From: Proteobacteria bacterium UBA2363
GTDB lineage: Bacteria > Pseudomonadota > Gammaproteobacteria > Xanthomonadales > UBA2363
Direction: 5' to 3'
Length of the DNA: 59,732 nt
Assembly (NCBI GenBank): GCA_002344355.1
Contig: DDTN01000019.1
Coordinates: forward strand, 1 to 59,732
Within the stretch, counting starts at the first letter, position 1. Each line of letters opens with the position of its first letter. A program made the position numbers and the translations under genes. Below the pieces are notes generated by a model. That model saw nothing but the letters and a program-made list of their open reading frames with translations. It ran no database searches and had not been told where the DNA came from. This document shows positions 25,596 through 35,046 of this stretch, piece after piece.

Positions 25596-27344
25596 ATGAC
25601 GCACCGCCTGTCCGCCCTGCTTCTGACGATCGCGCTCGCCCTGGTGCCCGCCGCCCGCGCCGAGGTGTTCCGGGTCGGCAGCGACGTCCATTGCACCCAT
25701 GCCACCCTGGCCGCCGCGCTGGCGGCGGCGGCCGCCAACGGCCCCGGGCACGACGAGATCCGCCTGACGGTGGGCGTGCAGACCACCCAGGCCCGCTTCC
25801 ACATCGAGCACACCGACGTGCTGATCGCCGGCGGCTACCTGGCCTGCGGCGTGGTCTCGCCCAGCCCCGGCAACCAGTCGCTGGTGGTCGGCAACGGCCA
25901 GGACACCGTGTTCTACATCGGCAACGGCCGCCAGGTGGAGCTGCGCCAGCTGGCGATCACCAACGGCGGCCGCCACGGCGTGGTCAACGGCGATTTCGTG
26001 GTCGGCGGCGGCGTCTGGCTCAACGGCGGCGTGGCGGTGCTGCGCAGCACGCGGGTGATGTTCAACCGGGCGCGCCTGGGCGGCGGCCTGGCGGTGACCG
26101 GCAGCTCGGTGATGGCCATCCATGGCGGCACCCCGCGCAGCGAGATCGACCACAACGAGGCGATGCTGGGCGGCGGCATCTACGTCGGCGAGCGCGCCAC
26201 GCTGCGTCTGGACAACGACCGGGTCGCGATCGTCCACAACGCCGCCAACGGCAGCGCCAATGGCTGGGAGAACGCCGGCGGCGGCATCTACGCGAGCGGC
26301 GGCGCCACCAGCGCCTCGTCGGTGGAGGTCGGCTGGCTGAACGGCGAGCCGGGCATGCCGGTGCCGACCGGCCTGCTGCTCGCCGACAACGTCAGCGACG
26401 GCCACGGCGGCGGCGTCGCCCTGTTCGGCAACACCAGCTTCAGTGCCACCGAGGCCACCATCCGCGACAACGTCGCCGCCGGCTCCGGCGGCGGCCTGTA
26501 CCTGTACGGCAACCAGGTCGGCAGCGGCGCCAGCGCGCAGATGCAGCGCCGCCTGACCTTCCTGCCCGGCTGGCTTCGCAACTGCGAGGGCCGCTACGGC
26601 TGCAACGCGCTGACCGGCAACGTCGCCCGCACCGGCGGCGCGGTGATGGTCATGCACGGCCAGCTGCGCCTGGGCCAGCTGCTGGTCGCCGGCAACCGCA
26701 GCACCGACGGCGGCGGCGCCGCCATCCATTCGGGCAGCATCGCCAACGTGCCGGCCCCGGTGAACCGGATCTGGCTGGATTCGATGGTGCTGGCCGGCAA
26801 CCAGTGCACCGGCACGGCGAGCACGAACTCGCCCTGCGCCACGCTGTTCCTGGGCGCCGGCCCCAACCAGGTGCACATGCAGCACCTGACCCTGGCCGAC
26901 AACGTGCTCGCCCCGGTGGCCTCCGGCAGCCGCTTCGAGATCTACAACGGGCCTTCGGCGCAGCCGCTGGTGTTGCGCTCCTCGATCATCGAGCCGGGGA
27001 GCGGCGTGACGCCGGTGTTCTCGGTGGCGCCCGTGGATGGCGATTGCCTGATGGCGCCGCCGTTCTCCGGCATCGGCACCCGCGCCCTGCCGCGCACGCC
27101 GCCCTACGCCTTCGTCTCGCGCGCGGCCCTGGACTACCGGCCCGCGGCCGGCGACGCCGCCATCGACGCCTGCGACACCAGCCAGCTGCTCGACAGCGAG
27201 ATGGGCGGCCCGGACCTGGTCGGCCACGGCAGCGTCGACGATCCGACCGTGCCCAACCGGCTGGGCCCGAACGCCCACGCCGACCTCGGCGCCTTCGAGA
27301 AGGAATTCGCCGACCTGCTGTTCGCCGACGGTTTCGGCGGCTGA
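25596..27344 (+). CDS. Secreted choice-of-anchor/beta-helix protein with FxxGF tail
   Basis: A 582-aa exported protein. The signal peptide is MTHRLSALLLTIALALVPAA followed by RA. Repeated GGG turns (GGGVWLNGGVAV, GGGLAVTG, LGGGIYVGE, GGGIYASGG, GGGVALFGN, GGGLYLYGN, GGGAAIHSG) mark a right-handed parallel beta-helix like Pmp/pectinesterase-type surface proteins. It is predicted to be extracellular or surface-attached. It ends in ADLLFADGFGG. The start at 25596 gives a clean signal peptide but only a weak Shine-Dalgarno. Confidence 0.82.
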   Translation: MTHRLSALLLTIALALVPAARAEVFRVGSDVHCTHATLAAALAAAAANGPGHDEIRLTVGVQTTQARFHIEHTDVLIAGGYLACGVVSPSPGNQSLVVGNGQDTVFYIGNGRQVELRQLAITNGGRHGVVNGDFVVGGGVWLNGGVAVLRSTRVMFNRARLGGGLAVTGSSVMAIHGGTPRSEIDHNEAMLGGGIYVGERATLRLDNDRVAIVHNAANGSANGWENAGGGIYASGGATSASSVEVGWLNGEPGMPVPTGLLLADNVSDGHGGGVALFGNTSFSATEATIRDNVAAGSGGGLYLYGNQVGSGASAQMQRRLTFLPGWLRNCEGRYGCNALTGNVARTGGAVMVMHGQLRLGQLLVAGNRSTDGGGAAIHSGSIANVPAPVNRIWLDSMVLAGNQCTGTASTNSPCATLFLGAGPNQVHMQHLTLADNVLAPVASGSRFEIYNGPSAQPLVLRSSIIEPGSGVTPVFSVAPVDGDCLMAPPFSGIGTRALPRTPPYAFVSRAALDYRPAAGDAAIDACDTSQLLDSEMGGPDLVGHGSVDDPTVPNRLGPNAHADLGAFEKEFADLLFADGFGG

Positions 27345-27422
27345 GGGGCCCGCCCGGGCGCCAGCGTGCCTGTCCACCGCCGGCGGGGCGCGGCGAGGCC
27401 GGCGGGCCGACCAGGGATGGAG

Positions 27423-28154
27423 TCAGGAGTCGAAACCGTCCGCGAACAGGACATCGGTGACGGTGACCTCGACCGGCACCGGCACCGAATGGTCGCCCTC
27501 AACGGACAGCAGCACGCCCGCCTGCGGTTGCTGCGCCGAGAGCACCAGGGTGCAGTCGCCACCCGGGAACAGCGACCCGGCACACGAGGCCAGGTCGACG
27601 TCGATGTCGACGCCCCCGGGCACCACCACGCGCAGGTTCTCGACCACCACCGCCGGCTCGCCCAGGTGCAGCACCGTCAGCGCGCCGCTGCCGCCGGCCG
27701 GGAACGCCAGGCTCGCCGGCAGCGCCTCGAGGTTCGCGAGCAGGGGTGCGGCCACCGTGATCTGCAGGGCGTTCGCGGCGCTGGGCTGGAAGCACTGGTT
27801 GGGATTGCCGCCGATGCACATCACCGGGCCGCCCGACACCCCGGCGGCCGGCAGGGCGGACCCTTGCAGCAGCAGTTCGAGCACGCAGTTGCCGTTGGCC
27901 GGCACCGGTACCGCCGGCGTGCAGCGCCCGGGGCCCTGCTCGAGCTGCACGACGCCCGGGATCGGCACCATCACCAGCTGGCGCGGCAACGACGTGGTGT
28001 TGCGCACCTCGTAGGCCACGGTCGCGGTCGCGTTCAGCGGCACGGCGACGCTGGTCGGCGTCAGCGGGACAAAGACGATCTGCGGCTGGGCGACCACCGA
28101 CTGCGCCACCAGCAGGGCGGCCAGCGCCGGATACCGTGTTGATCTGCAGGTCAT
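27423..28154 (-). CDS. Secreted surface-domain protein with FxxGF tail
   Basis: A 243-aa exported protein with a signal peptide (YPALAALLVAQSVVAQ). Two or so beta-sandwich-like stretches follow (VAYEVRNTTSLPRQLVMVP, SLFPGGDCTLVLSAQQ), with paired cysteines, resembling the HYDIN/ASPM-SPD-2-like or Ig-like domains common in envelope proteins. Function unknown. It ends in VTDVLFADGFDS. It converges with the beta-helix gene, and its start is 166 bp downstream of the alpha/beta hydrolase stop. Confidence 0.75.
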   Translation of the reverse strand: MTCRSTRYPALAALLVAQSVVAQPQIVFVPLTPTSVAVPLNATATVAYEVRNTTSLPRQLVMVPIPGVVQLEQGPGRCTPAVPVPANGNCVLELLLQGSALPAAGVSGGPVMCIGGNPNQCFQPSAANALQITVAAPLLANLEALPASLAFPAGGSGALTVLHLGEPAVVVENLRVVVPGGVDIDVDLASCAGSLFPGGDCTLVLSAQQPQAGVLLSVEGDHSVPVPVEVTVTDVLFADGFDS

Positions 28155-28319
28155 CGCCAAGTGGGTCCTCCCGGCCGGCGGTGCCCGGCGCCCGGAGAGT
28201 CTAGCGGTCACCGGTCCGCCGGACCGAGCGCACCGCACCGCCATCGGGCCTGCGCCGGGCCGCGCAGGACTGGACCATCGCCTCGTCTCGGCCAGTCTCA
28301 CCCTCGACGCTGGTCGGGC

Positions 28320-29288
28320 TCAATTCCCGGCAGGGGCGCTGCGGACCCGCCTGATCGCCGCCAGCACCGCCTCCGGCTGTTCCAGCTGGATCCAGTGGCC
28401 GGCACCGGCCACTTCCGTCCAGCGACCGCCGGCGGCCTGGGCCATGGCCCGGTGCGCCTGCGGCACCCAGGCCAGCTGCGGGGGGCGGCGGCCTGCGCTG
28501 AGCACCTCGACCGGCACGCCGGCCGGCCAGGGCACAGCCTCCGCGGCCGCGACCAGGTCGCAGCCGGCGCGCGCCTCGGACCAGACCGCACGCAGGGCGG
28601 CGGTGCGGGCACGCAGGGCGCCGTGGGTGGTGCGCGCCTGCGCCGGCAGGGCCGAGCGCTCCAGCGGAAACAGGGTCGGCAGGAGCAGGCGCGGCAGACC
28701 GAACCCGGCCAGCGCCGCCAGCGTGCCGAAGCCGGCACGGGTCGCGAACGGCATCGGCGGACAGCCGTCCGGATGCGGCGCGTTGGGGTCGACCAGCACC
28801 ATGCCGGCGATCTCGCCCGGTCGCGCCTGCGCCAGCAGGCGCACATGGGCGCCGCCATTGGAGTGGCCGACCAGCACGAACGGTGCCGCCTCGCCGGAGG
28901 CCGCCAGCAGGCGCGCGGTTTCGTCGGCCAGCCGCGCCGGCGTGCGCGGCATCGGGCCGGCCTCGCTCCAGCCCAGGCCGGCGCGATCGTAGGCGCACAC
29001 GCGGCCCTCCCCGGCCAGCGCCTCGAACAGCCCCGACCAGTGGTTGACGTCGTTGCCCAGGCCCGCCTCGAGCAGCACGGTCGGGGTGCCGGTGCCCGCG
29101 CACAGCAGGTGCAGGCGATGGCCGCCGATGTCGACCAGGCGGCCGGGCGGCGGGAAGCGCTGCGCATCGCGGCGCTCGGCCAGCTGCTGGTAGGCCAGCC
29201 CGGCCAGGGCGAGCACGACGGCGGCGGCCGCCACGGCCCGGACGACGGTGCGCAGGCGGCGGGCGGGCGGGTGGCGGTCCGGTTTCAC
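28320..29288 (-). CDS. Membrane-anchored alpha/beta hydrolase
   Basis: A 322-aa alpha/beta hydrolase with an N-terminal signal anchor (VVRAVAAAAVVLALAGLAYQ). The nucleophile elbow is GHSNGGAH (Ser), the oxyanion region LEAGLGNDVNHW, and the catalytic His is in GAGHWIQLEQPEAV. This fits an esterase/lipase-like enzyme facing the periplasm; the substrate is unknown. The start is a GTG at 29286-29288 with an AGGA site 10 bp upstream. It is divergent from the FxxGF-tail gene at 29556. Confidence 0.82.
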   Translation of the reverse strand: MKPDRHPPARRLRTVVRAVAAAAVVLALAGLAYQQLAERRDAQRFPPPGRLVDIGGHRLHLLCAGTGTPTVLLEAGLGNDVNHWSGLFEALAGEGRVCAYDRAGLGWSEAGPMPRTPARLADETARLLAASGEAAPFVLVGHSNGGAHVRLLAQARPGEIAGMVLVDPNAPHPDGCPPMPFATRAGFGTLAALAGFGLPRLLLPTLFPLERSALPAQARTTHGALRARTAALRAVWSEARAGCDLVAAAEAVPWPAGVPVEVLSAGRRPPQLAWVPQAHRAMAQAAGGRWTEVAGAGHWIQLEQPEAVLAAIRRVRSAPAGN

Positions 29289-29555
29289 GTTCGATGCGTC
29301 CTGTGTGGCGCGCTGCGCAGGCCGCAGCCTACCTTGCGCGCGGGCGCTTCGCGCACCCGCCGCCGCCCGGCGGCGACGCAGCGCGTCGTCCGGGATCGTC
29401 GGAGCGCGCCACCGCCGGCCCCGCACCGGCGCGGCCGCGGCGGCCGCCTTCACGCGCGCGGTCACGGACGACGGGCCGTCGGGTGCGCTAGTGTCCACAA
29501 CGCGCGGCGGGGCAGGCCCGGCACGCGCCATCGTCAGCACGGGGGAGACGCGCGC

Positions 29556-31595
29556 ATGACATCGACAGCGCCGGCATCCGGACGCCGGCACACCGCTCGG
29601 CCCGCCGGCGGCCGGGTTCCGGCGACCTCGGGCCTGACCCGCCGGCTGCGGCTGCTCCTCACGGCCCTGGCGATGGCGCTGGCCGCGACGGCGCCGCTGG
29701 CCGCCCAGAACCGGGTCTTCTACGCCGGCGACGGCGCCCGCGAGCGCTTCCACGACGTGCACCGGCTGTCCGACGGCAGCGTGCTGGTCGCCGGCCAGGC
29801 GCGCTCGCTGGACTGGCTGCCGCCCTCGGTGCCGCGCACCCAGCTCGCGGTGACCGGCCTGGATTCCGCCGCCACCGGCCAGGTCGCCTTCCTGCTCCAC
29901 CTGTCCGCCGACCTCGGCACGCCGCTGCGGGTGGTGCATTTCCCGCCCGGCACCGCCCGCGACGTGTTCCGGATCCGCAGCACCGGACTGCCCGGCGCCG
30001 CCACCGGCCAGCTCTACGTGTCGGGCAGCCGAGACGGCGCGAGCATCGACGGCTACTACCTGGCGCGCCTGGACGGCAACTTCGTCGACGCGCCGCCCAC
30101 CGCCACGGTGTTCGTGCACAACGTGCGCGCCAGCGGCGACCACAAGGAACGCCAGCCCTGGGACGTCGGCGGCGACGGCGCGGTGGTGCACGCGGTCGGG
30201 CGCGGCTTCGACACCCAGTGGGCAGCGATCGAGAAGATCGACGCCAGCGGCGCGCGCGCCGTGGTCGAGCACTGGCACGCGCACTGGCACGACGGCGGCG
30301 AGTGGACCGGCACCCCGGCCTCCAGCTACCCCCACGGCACCGCCCAGCCGCTGCGCTACAGCGCCCTCGTCATGAAGGCCAACCGGCGCGGCAGCCTGCG
30401 CTCCACCAGCGCCGCCGACCACGCCGCCCTGGCCATCGACGGCAACGGCAACCCGGGCCGCCAGGGCCGCTTTCCCGACGACTACTACCACGCCGGTCCC
30501 TGCGCGCTGAGCGGCACCGGCACGTGCCCGAACACCATGCCCGGCTACACCGGCTACCGCGCGGTCGCCGCGCGCACCCAGCGGGTCGGCGCGATCGCCG
30601 TCGACCGCCGCGACAACGCCATCTACTTCGGCTACGCCACGCAGTCCGTCTTGCCCGGCGGCAACCCCGACTTCGAACCGGCGATCGTCGCGATGGGCGC
30701 CGACGGCGCGCTGCGCTGGTGGGACCGCCTGTACCGCGAGACCGCCGCCAACTCGCCGCCCGACCAGTACGTCGACGGCCTGGCCATCGACTACGCCATC
30801 GACCGCCTGGTGATGCTCGCGCGCAGCCACGGCAATGCCGTAGACAACCTCTGGCGGGGCAACGCGATCGCCCTGAATCCCGGCGGCAACGGCTTCCAGA
30901 ACCAGTTCACCGGCACCAACGGCAACATCCACATCAGCTGGCTCGGCAGCTTCGGGCTGGCCGACGGCCGGGTCCGCAACGCCAGCTACGTCGCCGAGTA
31001 CGTGGAGGGCAGCACCAACTACGGGGCCCCGCATCCGGACCCGCTGCTGGGCGGCTGGCCCAATCCCAACGCCGGCTGGCCCAACGTCAACACCACCCGC
31101 TGCGGCGCCGACGCCGGCTTCGGCGGCGGCCTCGCGGTCGGGCCGGACGGCGCGGTCGCGGTGGCCTGCAAGGGCCGGCGCACGATCACCACCCTCGATG
31201 CCCACCAGACCATGCCGCGGCCCAACCAGCCCAACCCGCCGGTCGGCGCCTGGAACCACTTCGTGCGCGTCTACACGCCCGACCTGTCGGGGTTGCGCTA
31301 CAGCTCGCTGCTCAGCGGCGCCTGGGACCAGGCCACCGGCGCCGGCGGCGACAACACCCGCGTGGTCGGCCTGGCGTTCGCCCCCGATGGCCTGCTGGCG
31401 GTCGGCTGGCACGCCGCCGATGCTCAGGGCGTCGCCCTGGGCGCGCCGGTGCCGGTCGTCGACGTGCCGGCCTGGGGACGCAGCCAGCCCAACGGCGAAA
31501 GCGCGCTGCTGGCGCGCCTGCGCGGCGAGCGCCTGGGCCGCGGCGATGCCCTGTTCGCCGACGGCTTCGAGGGCGGCGGCCGGCACGCCCCCTGA
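29556..31595 (+). CDS. Secreted protein of unknown function with FxxGF tail
   Basis: A 679-aa exported protein with a long basic N-terminus then a signal segment (LRLLLTALAMALAATAPLAA). The mature part looks like a beta-propeller: repeats such as VLVAGQARS, QLYVSGSRDG, AVVHAVGRGFD, AIYFGYAT, LVMLARSHGN, GLLAVGWHA recur at propeller-blade spacing. There is no catalytic signature. Just before the end it carries GDALFADGFE, followed by 7 more residues, so the tail motif is slightly internal. GGGGGAG lies upstream of the ATG. Confidence 0.78.
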   Translation: MTSTAPASGRRHTARPAGGRVPATSGLTRRLRLLLTALAMALAATAPLAAQNRVFYAGDGARERFHDVHRLSDGSVLVAGQARSLDWLPPSVPRTQLAVTGLDSAATGQVAFLLHLSADLGTPLRVVHFPPGTARDVFRIRSTGLPGAATGQLYVSGSRDGASIDGYYLARLDGNFVDAPPTATVFVHNVRASGDHKERQPWDVGGDGAVVHAVGRGFDTQWAAIEKIDASGARAVVEHWHAHWHDGGEWTGTPASSYPHGTAQPLRYSALVMKANRRGSLRSTSAADHAALAIDGNGNPGRQGRFPDDYYHAGPCALSGTGTCPNTMPGYTGYRAVAARTQRVGAIAVDRRDNAIYFGYATQSVLPGGNPDFEPAIVAMGADGALRWWDRLYRETAANSPPDQYVDGLAIDYAIDRLVMLARSHGNAVDNLWRGNAIALNPGGNGFQNQFTGTNGNIHISWLGSFGLADGRVRNASYVAEYVEGSTNYGAPHPDPLLGGWPNPNAGWPNVNTTRCGADAGFGGGLAVGPDGAVAVACKGRRTITTLDAHQTMPRPNQPNPPVGAWNHFVRVYTPDLSGLRYSSLLSGAWDQATGAGGDNTRVVGLAFAPDGLLAVGWHAADAQGVALGAPVPVVDVPAWGRSQPNGESALLARLRGERLGRGDALFADGFEGGGRHAP

Positions 31596-31738
31596 CCCGG
31601 GACGGGCATCGACCGGTGCGCCGCCCGGCCCGGCGCCTGCGCACCGGGGAACCACGCATCGGGGCAGCCGCGGGCAACCTACGCGCGATCGCCCGGATCT
31701 CCGGGATCGCGCTGCCCTCCGGCGTACCGGGCCCCCGC

Positions 31739-32326
31739 TCAGCGGTCCAGCAACAGCTCGAAGGGATCGAAGCGCACGTCCACCCCCGATCCCACGGCGG
31801 TGACGGTGTGGACCCGGAAGCCCGGGGGCAGCTCGAGGCTGTGCCGGCTGTCACCGACCCTGAGGCCGAGCGCGCTGTTGCCGGTCATCCGGAACTCGAC
31901 GTCGACCGGCTGGCCGACCGCGCCCTCGAACGCCAGGCGAAGGCGCTCGCCGCCACCGACCGGGACCACCACCGCGGATATCCGGTCGGTGCGCCGGTCG
32001 GCGATCAGCATCAGCGACAGCATCGGCCGCTCGGCGTCGCCGGTGGCGACATCGGACAGGTTGATGCGGGCCAGGGCCGACCACTGGTCGCGCGGCCGGC
32101 CGTGGGTGCGCTGGATCTCGACGGTGGCGCGCAGGCCGGCGAAGCCCTCGATACCGCTGCGTCCCCAGTCCGTGTACTGGCCCGACGGGCCGCCCAGGTT
32201 CATCCGGTGCTGCTCGACCACCGGCGCCTGCGCGGCCAGCGGCTGCGCCAGCGACAGGATCCAGAACAGGGCGGCGCCTGCGCAGGCGCGCAACGCGACG
32301 GCGGCGGATCCGCGGAAATCGATCAT
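31739..32326 (-). CDS. Exported protein of unknown function
   Basis: A 195-aa protein with a signal peptide (VALRACAGAALFWILSLAQP then LAAQ) from the ATG at 32324-32326, which has a GAGAGGA site. The mature part is a single beta-rich domain (MLSLMLIADRRTDRISAVVVP, RLRLAFEGAVGQPVDVEFRM). It resembles a lectin or immunoglobulin-like single domain, but no family could be named. It has no FxxGF tail. It is divergent from the downstream winged-helix gene. Confidence 0.65.
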   Translation of the reverse strand: MIDFRGSAAVALRACAGAALFWILSLAQPLAAQAPVVEQHRMNLGGPSGQYTDWGRSGIEGFAGLRATVEIQRTHGRPRDQWSALARINLSDVATGDAERPMLSLMLIADRRTDRISAVVVPVGGGERLRLAFEGAVGQPVDVEFRMTGNSALGLRVGDSRHSLELPPGFRVHTVTAVGSGVDVRFDPFELLLDR

Positions 32327-32499
32327 CGGTCCTCTCCCAGGGTTTGGCGCACCCCAGGCGACGGCACGCATTTCGAAGGCGATCGCAGGAGGCGCAGGAC
32401 GCCCCGGCACATGGCGCGCAGTGTACACATGCCCGCGCCGGCCACAAAACGGACCGGTCCGGCGCGGCGCCCCGGGCATGACTTGCGGGCCATGCACCC

Positions 32500-32528
32500 G
32501 GGTGAACAACAGAGCACATTCTTCACCC
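32500..32528 (+). promoter_or_regulatory. Inverted repeat overlapping the winged-helix gene start
   Basis: GGGTGAA at 32500-32506 and TTCACCC at 32522-32528 form a perfect 7-bp inverted repeat with a 15-bp spacer, ending directly before the ATG. The placement suggests an operator for the winged-helix protein it precedes. Short arms, so chance is possible. Confidence 0.35.
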
Positions 32529-33194
32529 ATGACACGCCGGACCGCCCGCTACGTCCCCCATCCCGTCGACCGTCCCGACCAGCTCCGCGCGCTGGCCTCG
32601 ACGGTGCGCCAGGACATCGTCGACACCGTGCAGGCCCTGGGCCGTGCCTCGGTGCCCGAGCTGGCCCGGCACCTGTCCCGGGAACCGGACGCGCTCTACT
32701 ACCACGTGCGCGCCCTGCTCGAGGTCGGCCTGCTGGTACGCCTGCCCGAGGACCGCGTCCAGGGCGGGCGCAGCGAGGCGCTGTACGCGACGGCGCGCCC
32801 GGACCGGCGCCTGCAGCTGGACTACCGCCGCCGCGACGGCAAGACGCGCGCGGCCCTGGAGGCCCTGGTCGGCAACATGCTGCGCTCGGCGCATCGCGAC
32901 TTCAGCGCCGCAAGCAAGGACCCCGGCTGCGTCGTCGCCGGTCCCCGGCGCGAGCTGTGGGCCGGCCGCTGCAAGGGCTGGCTGAGCGCCGCCGAGCTGG
33001 AGCGCTGCAATGCCCTGCTGGCGGAACTGACCACCCTGCTGTCGAGCGTGCGCACGCCGCGGCGCGACCGACTGGCCACCCTGCAGTTCCTGCTGGCGCC
33101 GGCGCGCCAGCGTCCCGATGCCGCAGCCAGCGCACCGCACCGCCGCCCTGCCCGTCCCCCTTCGAAACGCCGCAGCCCCCGGAGCCCACCATGA
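32529..33194 (+). CDS. ArsR/HTH_20-like winged-helix regulator
   Basis: A 221-aa regulator. The N-terminal winged helix has DQLRALASTVRQDIVDTVQ, VPELARHLSREPDALYYHVR and LLVRLPEDRVQGGRSEALY, typical of ArsR-like HTH_20 regulators, and carries no metal-binding cysteines. The C-terminal helical part is followed by an Ala/Pro/Arg-rich tail. It is coupled to the M23 peptidase gene by an ATGA overlap (33191-33194), suggesting that it regulates that operon. The ATG has no strong Shine-Dalgarno. Confidence 0.75.
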   Translation: MTRRTARYVPHPVDRPDQLRALASTVRQDIVDTVQALGRASVPELARHLSREPDALYYHVRALLEVGLLVRLPEDRVQGGRSEALYATARPDRRLQLDYRRRDGKTRAALEALVGNMLRSAHRDFSAASKDPGCVVAGPRRELWAGRCKGWLSAAELERCNALLAELTTLLSSVRTPRRDRLATLQFLLAPARQRPDAAASAPHRRPARPPSKRRSPRSPP

Positions 33195-34345
33195 CCGTCC
33201 GAGCCCTTGCCCTGCTCCTTGCCGCCCTGCCGCTGGCCTCCGTCGGCCAGGCGGCCGAGATCCGCTTCTACCCGGGCCAGGCCCTCTGGGCCCAGCAGAC
33301 CGAGGCCGCACGGGGCCTCAACAACCTGGTCCTGGCCAATGCCGCCATCGTCCAGCGCGGTGCCGGGCCACGCACCGTCGTCGAGGTGCGCTTCGACCTG
33401 CTGGACGGCGAGGAGCTGCTGCAATCGCAGTTCCTGGGCGGGCAGCGGCTGGCCGCCGTGGCCCGCCAGGGCGGCGCCCTGGCAGGCAGCGGCATGATGC
33501 AGGCCGTGGACTTCCAGTTCGGCGGCACCGACCTGCTGGGCGAGGGCACCACGGTCTCGGACGATCCGCTGCTGGATCCGGGCGAGGCCCTGTACCTGCC
33601 GACCCGGTTCTTCGCCTACGCCGGGCAGCCCGACCGCCTGCGGGTGACGGCCCGCTTCGACGACGGCAGCGAACCCGCGATCGGCGAGCTGCCGATCCGC
33701 CATGGCGCCGCGCCCGGCGCCTTCGGCTTCCCCGCCCGCGGCCGCTGGTTCGTCGGCGCCGCGACCACGCCGCACAGCCACCATCGCTGGGCGGTGCCGC
33801 AGGAGTTCGCCCTGGACCTGATCCGCATCGGCAAGGACGGCCGCAGCCACCGCGGCGACGGCACGCGGATGCGCCACTACCACGCCTACGGCCAGCCGGC
33901 GCTGGCCGCCGCCGACGGCGAGGTGGTGGCGGTGCGCGACGACCTGCCCGACAGCCTCGAGCTGCTGCGCCGGCCCGGCGAGCCGGTCGAGGCGCAGATG
34001 GCCCGGGTGATGGCCTTCCAGGACGCCGCCCTGGCCGGCGGCGGCGGGGACATGGTCGGCAACCACGTGCTGCTGCGCCATGCCGACGGCGTGTACACGG
34101 TCTACGCCCACCTCGCCCCGGGCAGCGTACGCGTGCGCGCCGGCCAGGCGGTCGCCCGCGGCGAGCCGCTGGGCGCGGTCGGCAACTCCGGCAGCTCCAC
34201 CGAGCCGCACCTGCACTTCCACGCCTGCGACGCGCCCGAGGTGCTGCGCTGCGCCGGCCTGCCGATCGCCTTCGACGACATCGAGCTGCCGTTCGCCGAC
34301 CACCCGCGGCAGATCCAGAGCGGCGATTTCGTCGACGCGCGCTGA
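33191..34345 (+). CDS. Secreted M23 family metallopeptidase (LytM-like)
   Basis: A 384-aa exported protein with a signal peptide (ALALLLAALPLASVGQAA). The C-terminal domain is a lysostaphin/LytM M23 endopeptidase: HADGVYTVYAHL, ARGEPLGAVGNSGSS and the zinc-binding HLHFH motif. The first motif, usually HxGxD, reads HYHAYGQP and lacks the Asp, so zinc binding may be impaired or use another residue. M23 enzymes cut peptidoglycan cross-links or, in predators, other bacteria's walls. The N-terminal 200 residues are a beta-rich region of unknown role. Coupled to the winged-helix regulator. Confidence 0.82.
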   Translation: MTVRALALLLAALPLASVGQAAEIRFYPGQALWAQQTEAARGLNNLVLANAAIVQRGAGPRTVVEVRFDLLDGEELLQSQFLGGQRLAAVARQGGALAGSGMMQAVDFQFGGTDLLGEGTTVSDDPLLDPGEALYLPTRFFAYAGQPDRLRVTARFDDGSEPAIGELPIRHGAAPGAFGFPARGRWFVGAATTPHSHHRWAVPQEFALDLIRIGKDGRSHRGDGTRMRHYHAYGQPALAAADGEVVAVRDDLPDSLELLRRPGEPVEAQMARVMAFQDAALAGGGGDMVGNHVLLRHADGVYTVYAHLAPGSVRVRAGQAVARGEPLGAVGNSGSSTEPHLHFHACDAPEVLRCAGLPIAFDDIELPFADHPRQIQSGDFVDAR

Positions 34346-34455
34346 GGGTCCGCGCCAGGGGGTTGCGATTCGCCCTTCCGCACCCCCGCACGCGACGATC
34401 GATCGCGTTCGCCAGCGCCTTCGTCCGGCAGGACGGGCGCAAGCGCCTGGCCGGC

Positions 34456-35046
34456 TCACTGCTGGAGGAACGTCGCCGGATCCTCGGGCAACAGGCGCTC
34501 GACCACCTTGCCGCCAGCCTCCTCGTGCAGGGCGGCAAGGTCATCGACCCTGCAGGTCTGGCTGAGCCGCTCGATGAGGTCGGCCGTCCGCTCCGGCCCG
34601 AGTTGCCGCTCCAGCGCCACGTCCAGCACGGGAATCGACAGGGCCGTATAGATGGCGGCATCCGGACGCCGAGCGCCCGCCAGCCGGTAGGTGGGCAGCA
34701 TCCTGGCCGCGTTGGCGGCGATGAAATCCGCCGTGACCGTGCGTCGTGGCGGTGGCGATCGTACCCATAGCAGCAGGCCGCCCGCGGGCTTCACCCGGCC
34801 CGACGGCTCGATGATCACTGGCAAGGCCACGCAACCGTAGCCAATGCGCAACCTGCCATCCACGGTCAGCTTGGCCAGCGTGCGGCCCTCGGAGACCCAG
34901 TACTGCGGCAGATCGCGCTGCGAAACCACCACGAGGTCGCCCGCATCCGCAGCAGCGGCGACCAGAAGCAGGCCGCCGAGCAGGAGCGACACGGCCCAAG
35001 GCCGCGCGCTTTCGGGCAGGCGTTTCCTGCTCGTTACGAATGCCAT
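34456..35046 (-). CDS. Secreted protein of unknown function
   Basis: A 196-aa protein with a signal peptide (WAVSLLLGGLLLVAAAADAG). The mature region (RLRIGYGCVALPVIIEPSGRV, then MLPTYRLAGAR) vaguely recalls a TonB/TolA-like C-terminal fold, but no defining motif is present. The start is the ATG at 35044-35046; its codons overlap the upstream Phd-like ORF by 13 bp. No firm family. Confidence 0.55.
   Translation of the reverse strand: MAFVTSRKRLPESARPWAVSLLLGGLLLVAAAADAGDLVVVSQRDLPQYWVSEGRTLAKLTVDGRLRIGYGCVALPVIIEPSGRVKPAGGLLLWVRSPPPRRTVTADFIAANAARMLPTYRLAGARRPDAAIYTALSIPVLDVALERQLGPERTADLIERLSQTCRVDDLAALHEEAGGKVVERLLPEDPATFLQQ

Noticed and set aside
25317..27377. 686-codon minus-strand ORF
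   Set aside because: Antisense to the beta-helix gene, made of His/Gln/Val-rich low-complexity translation.
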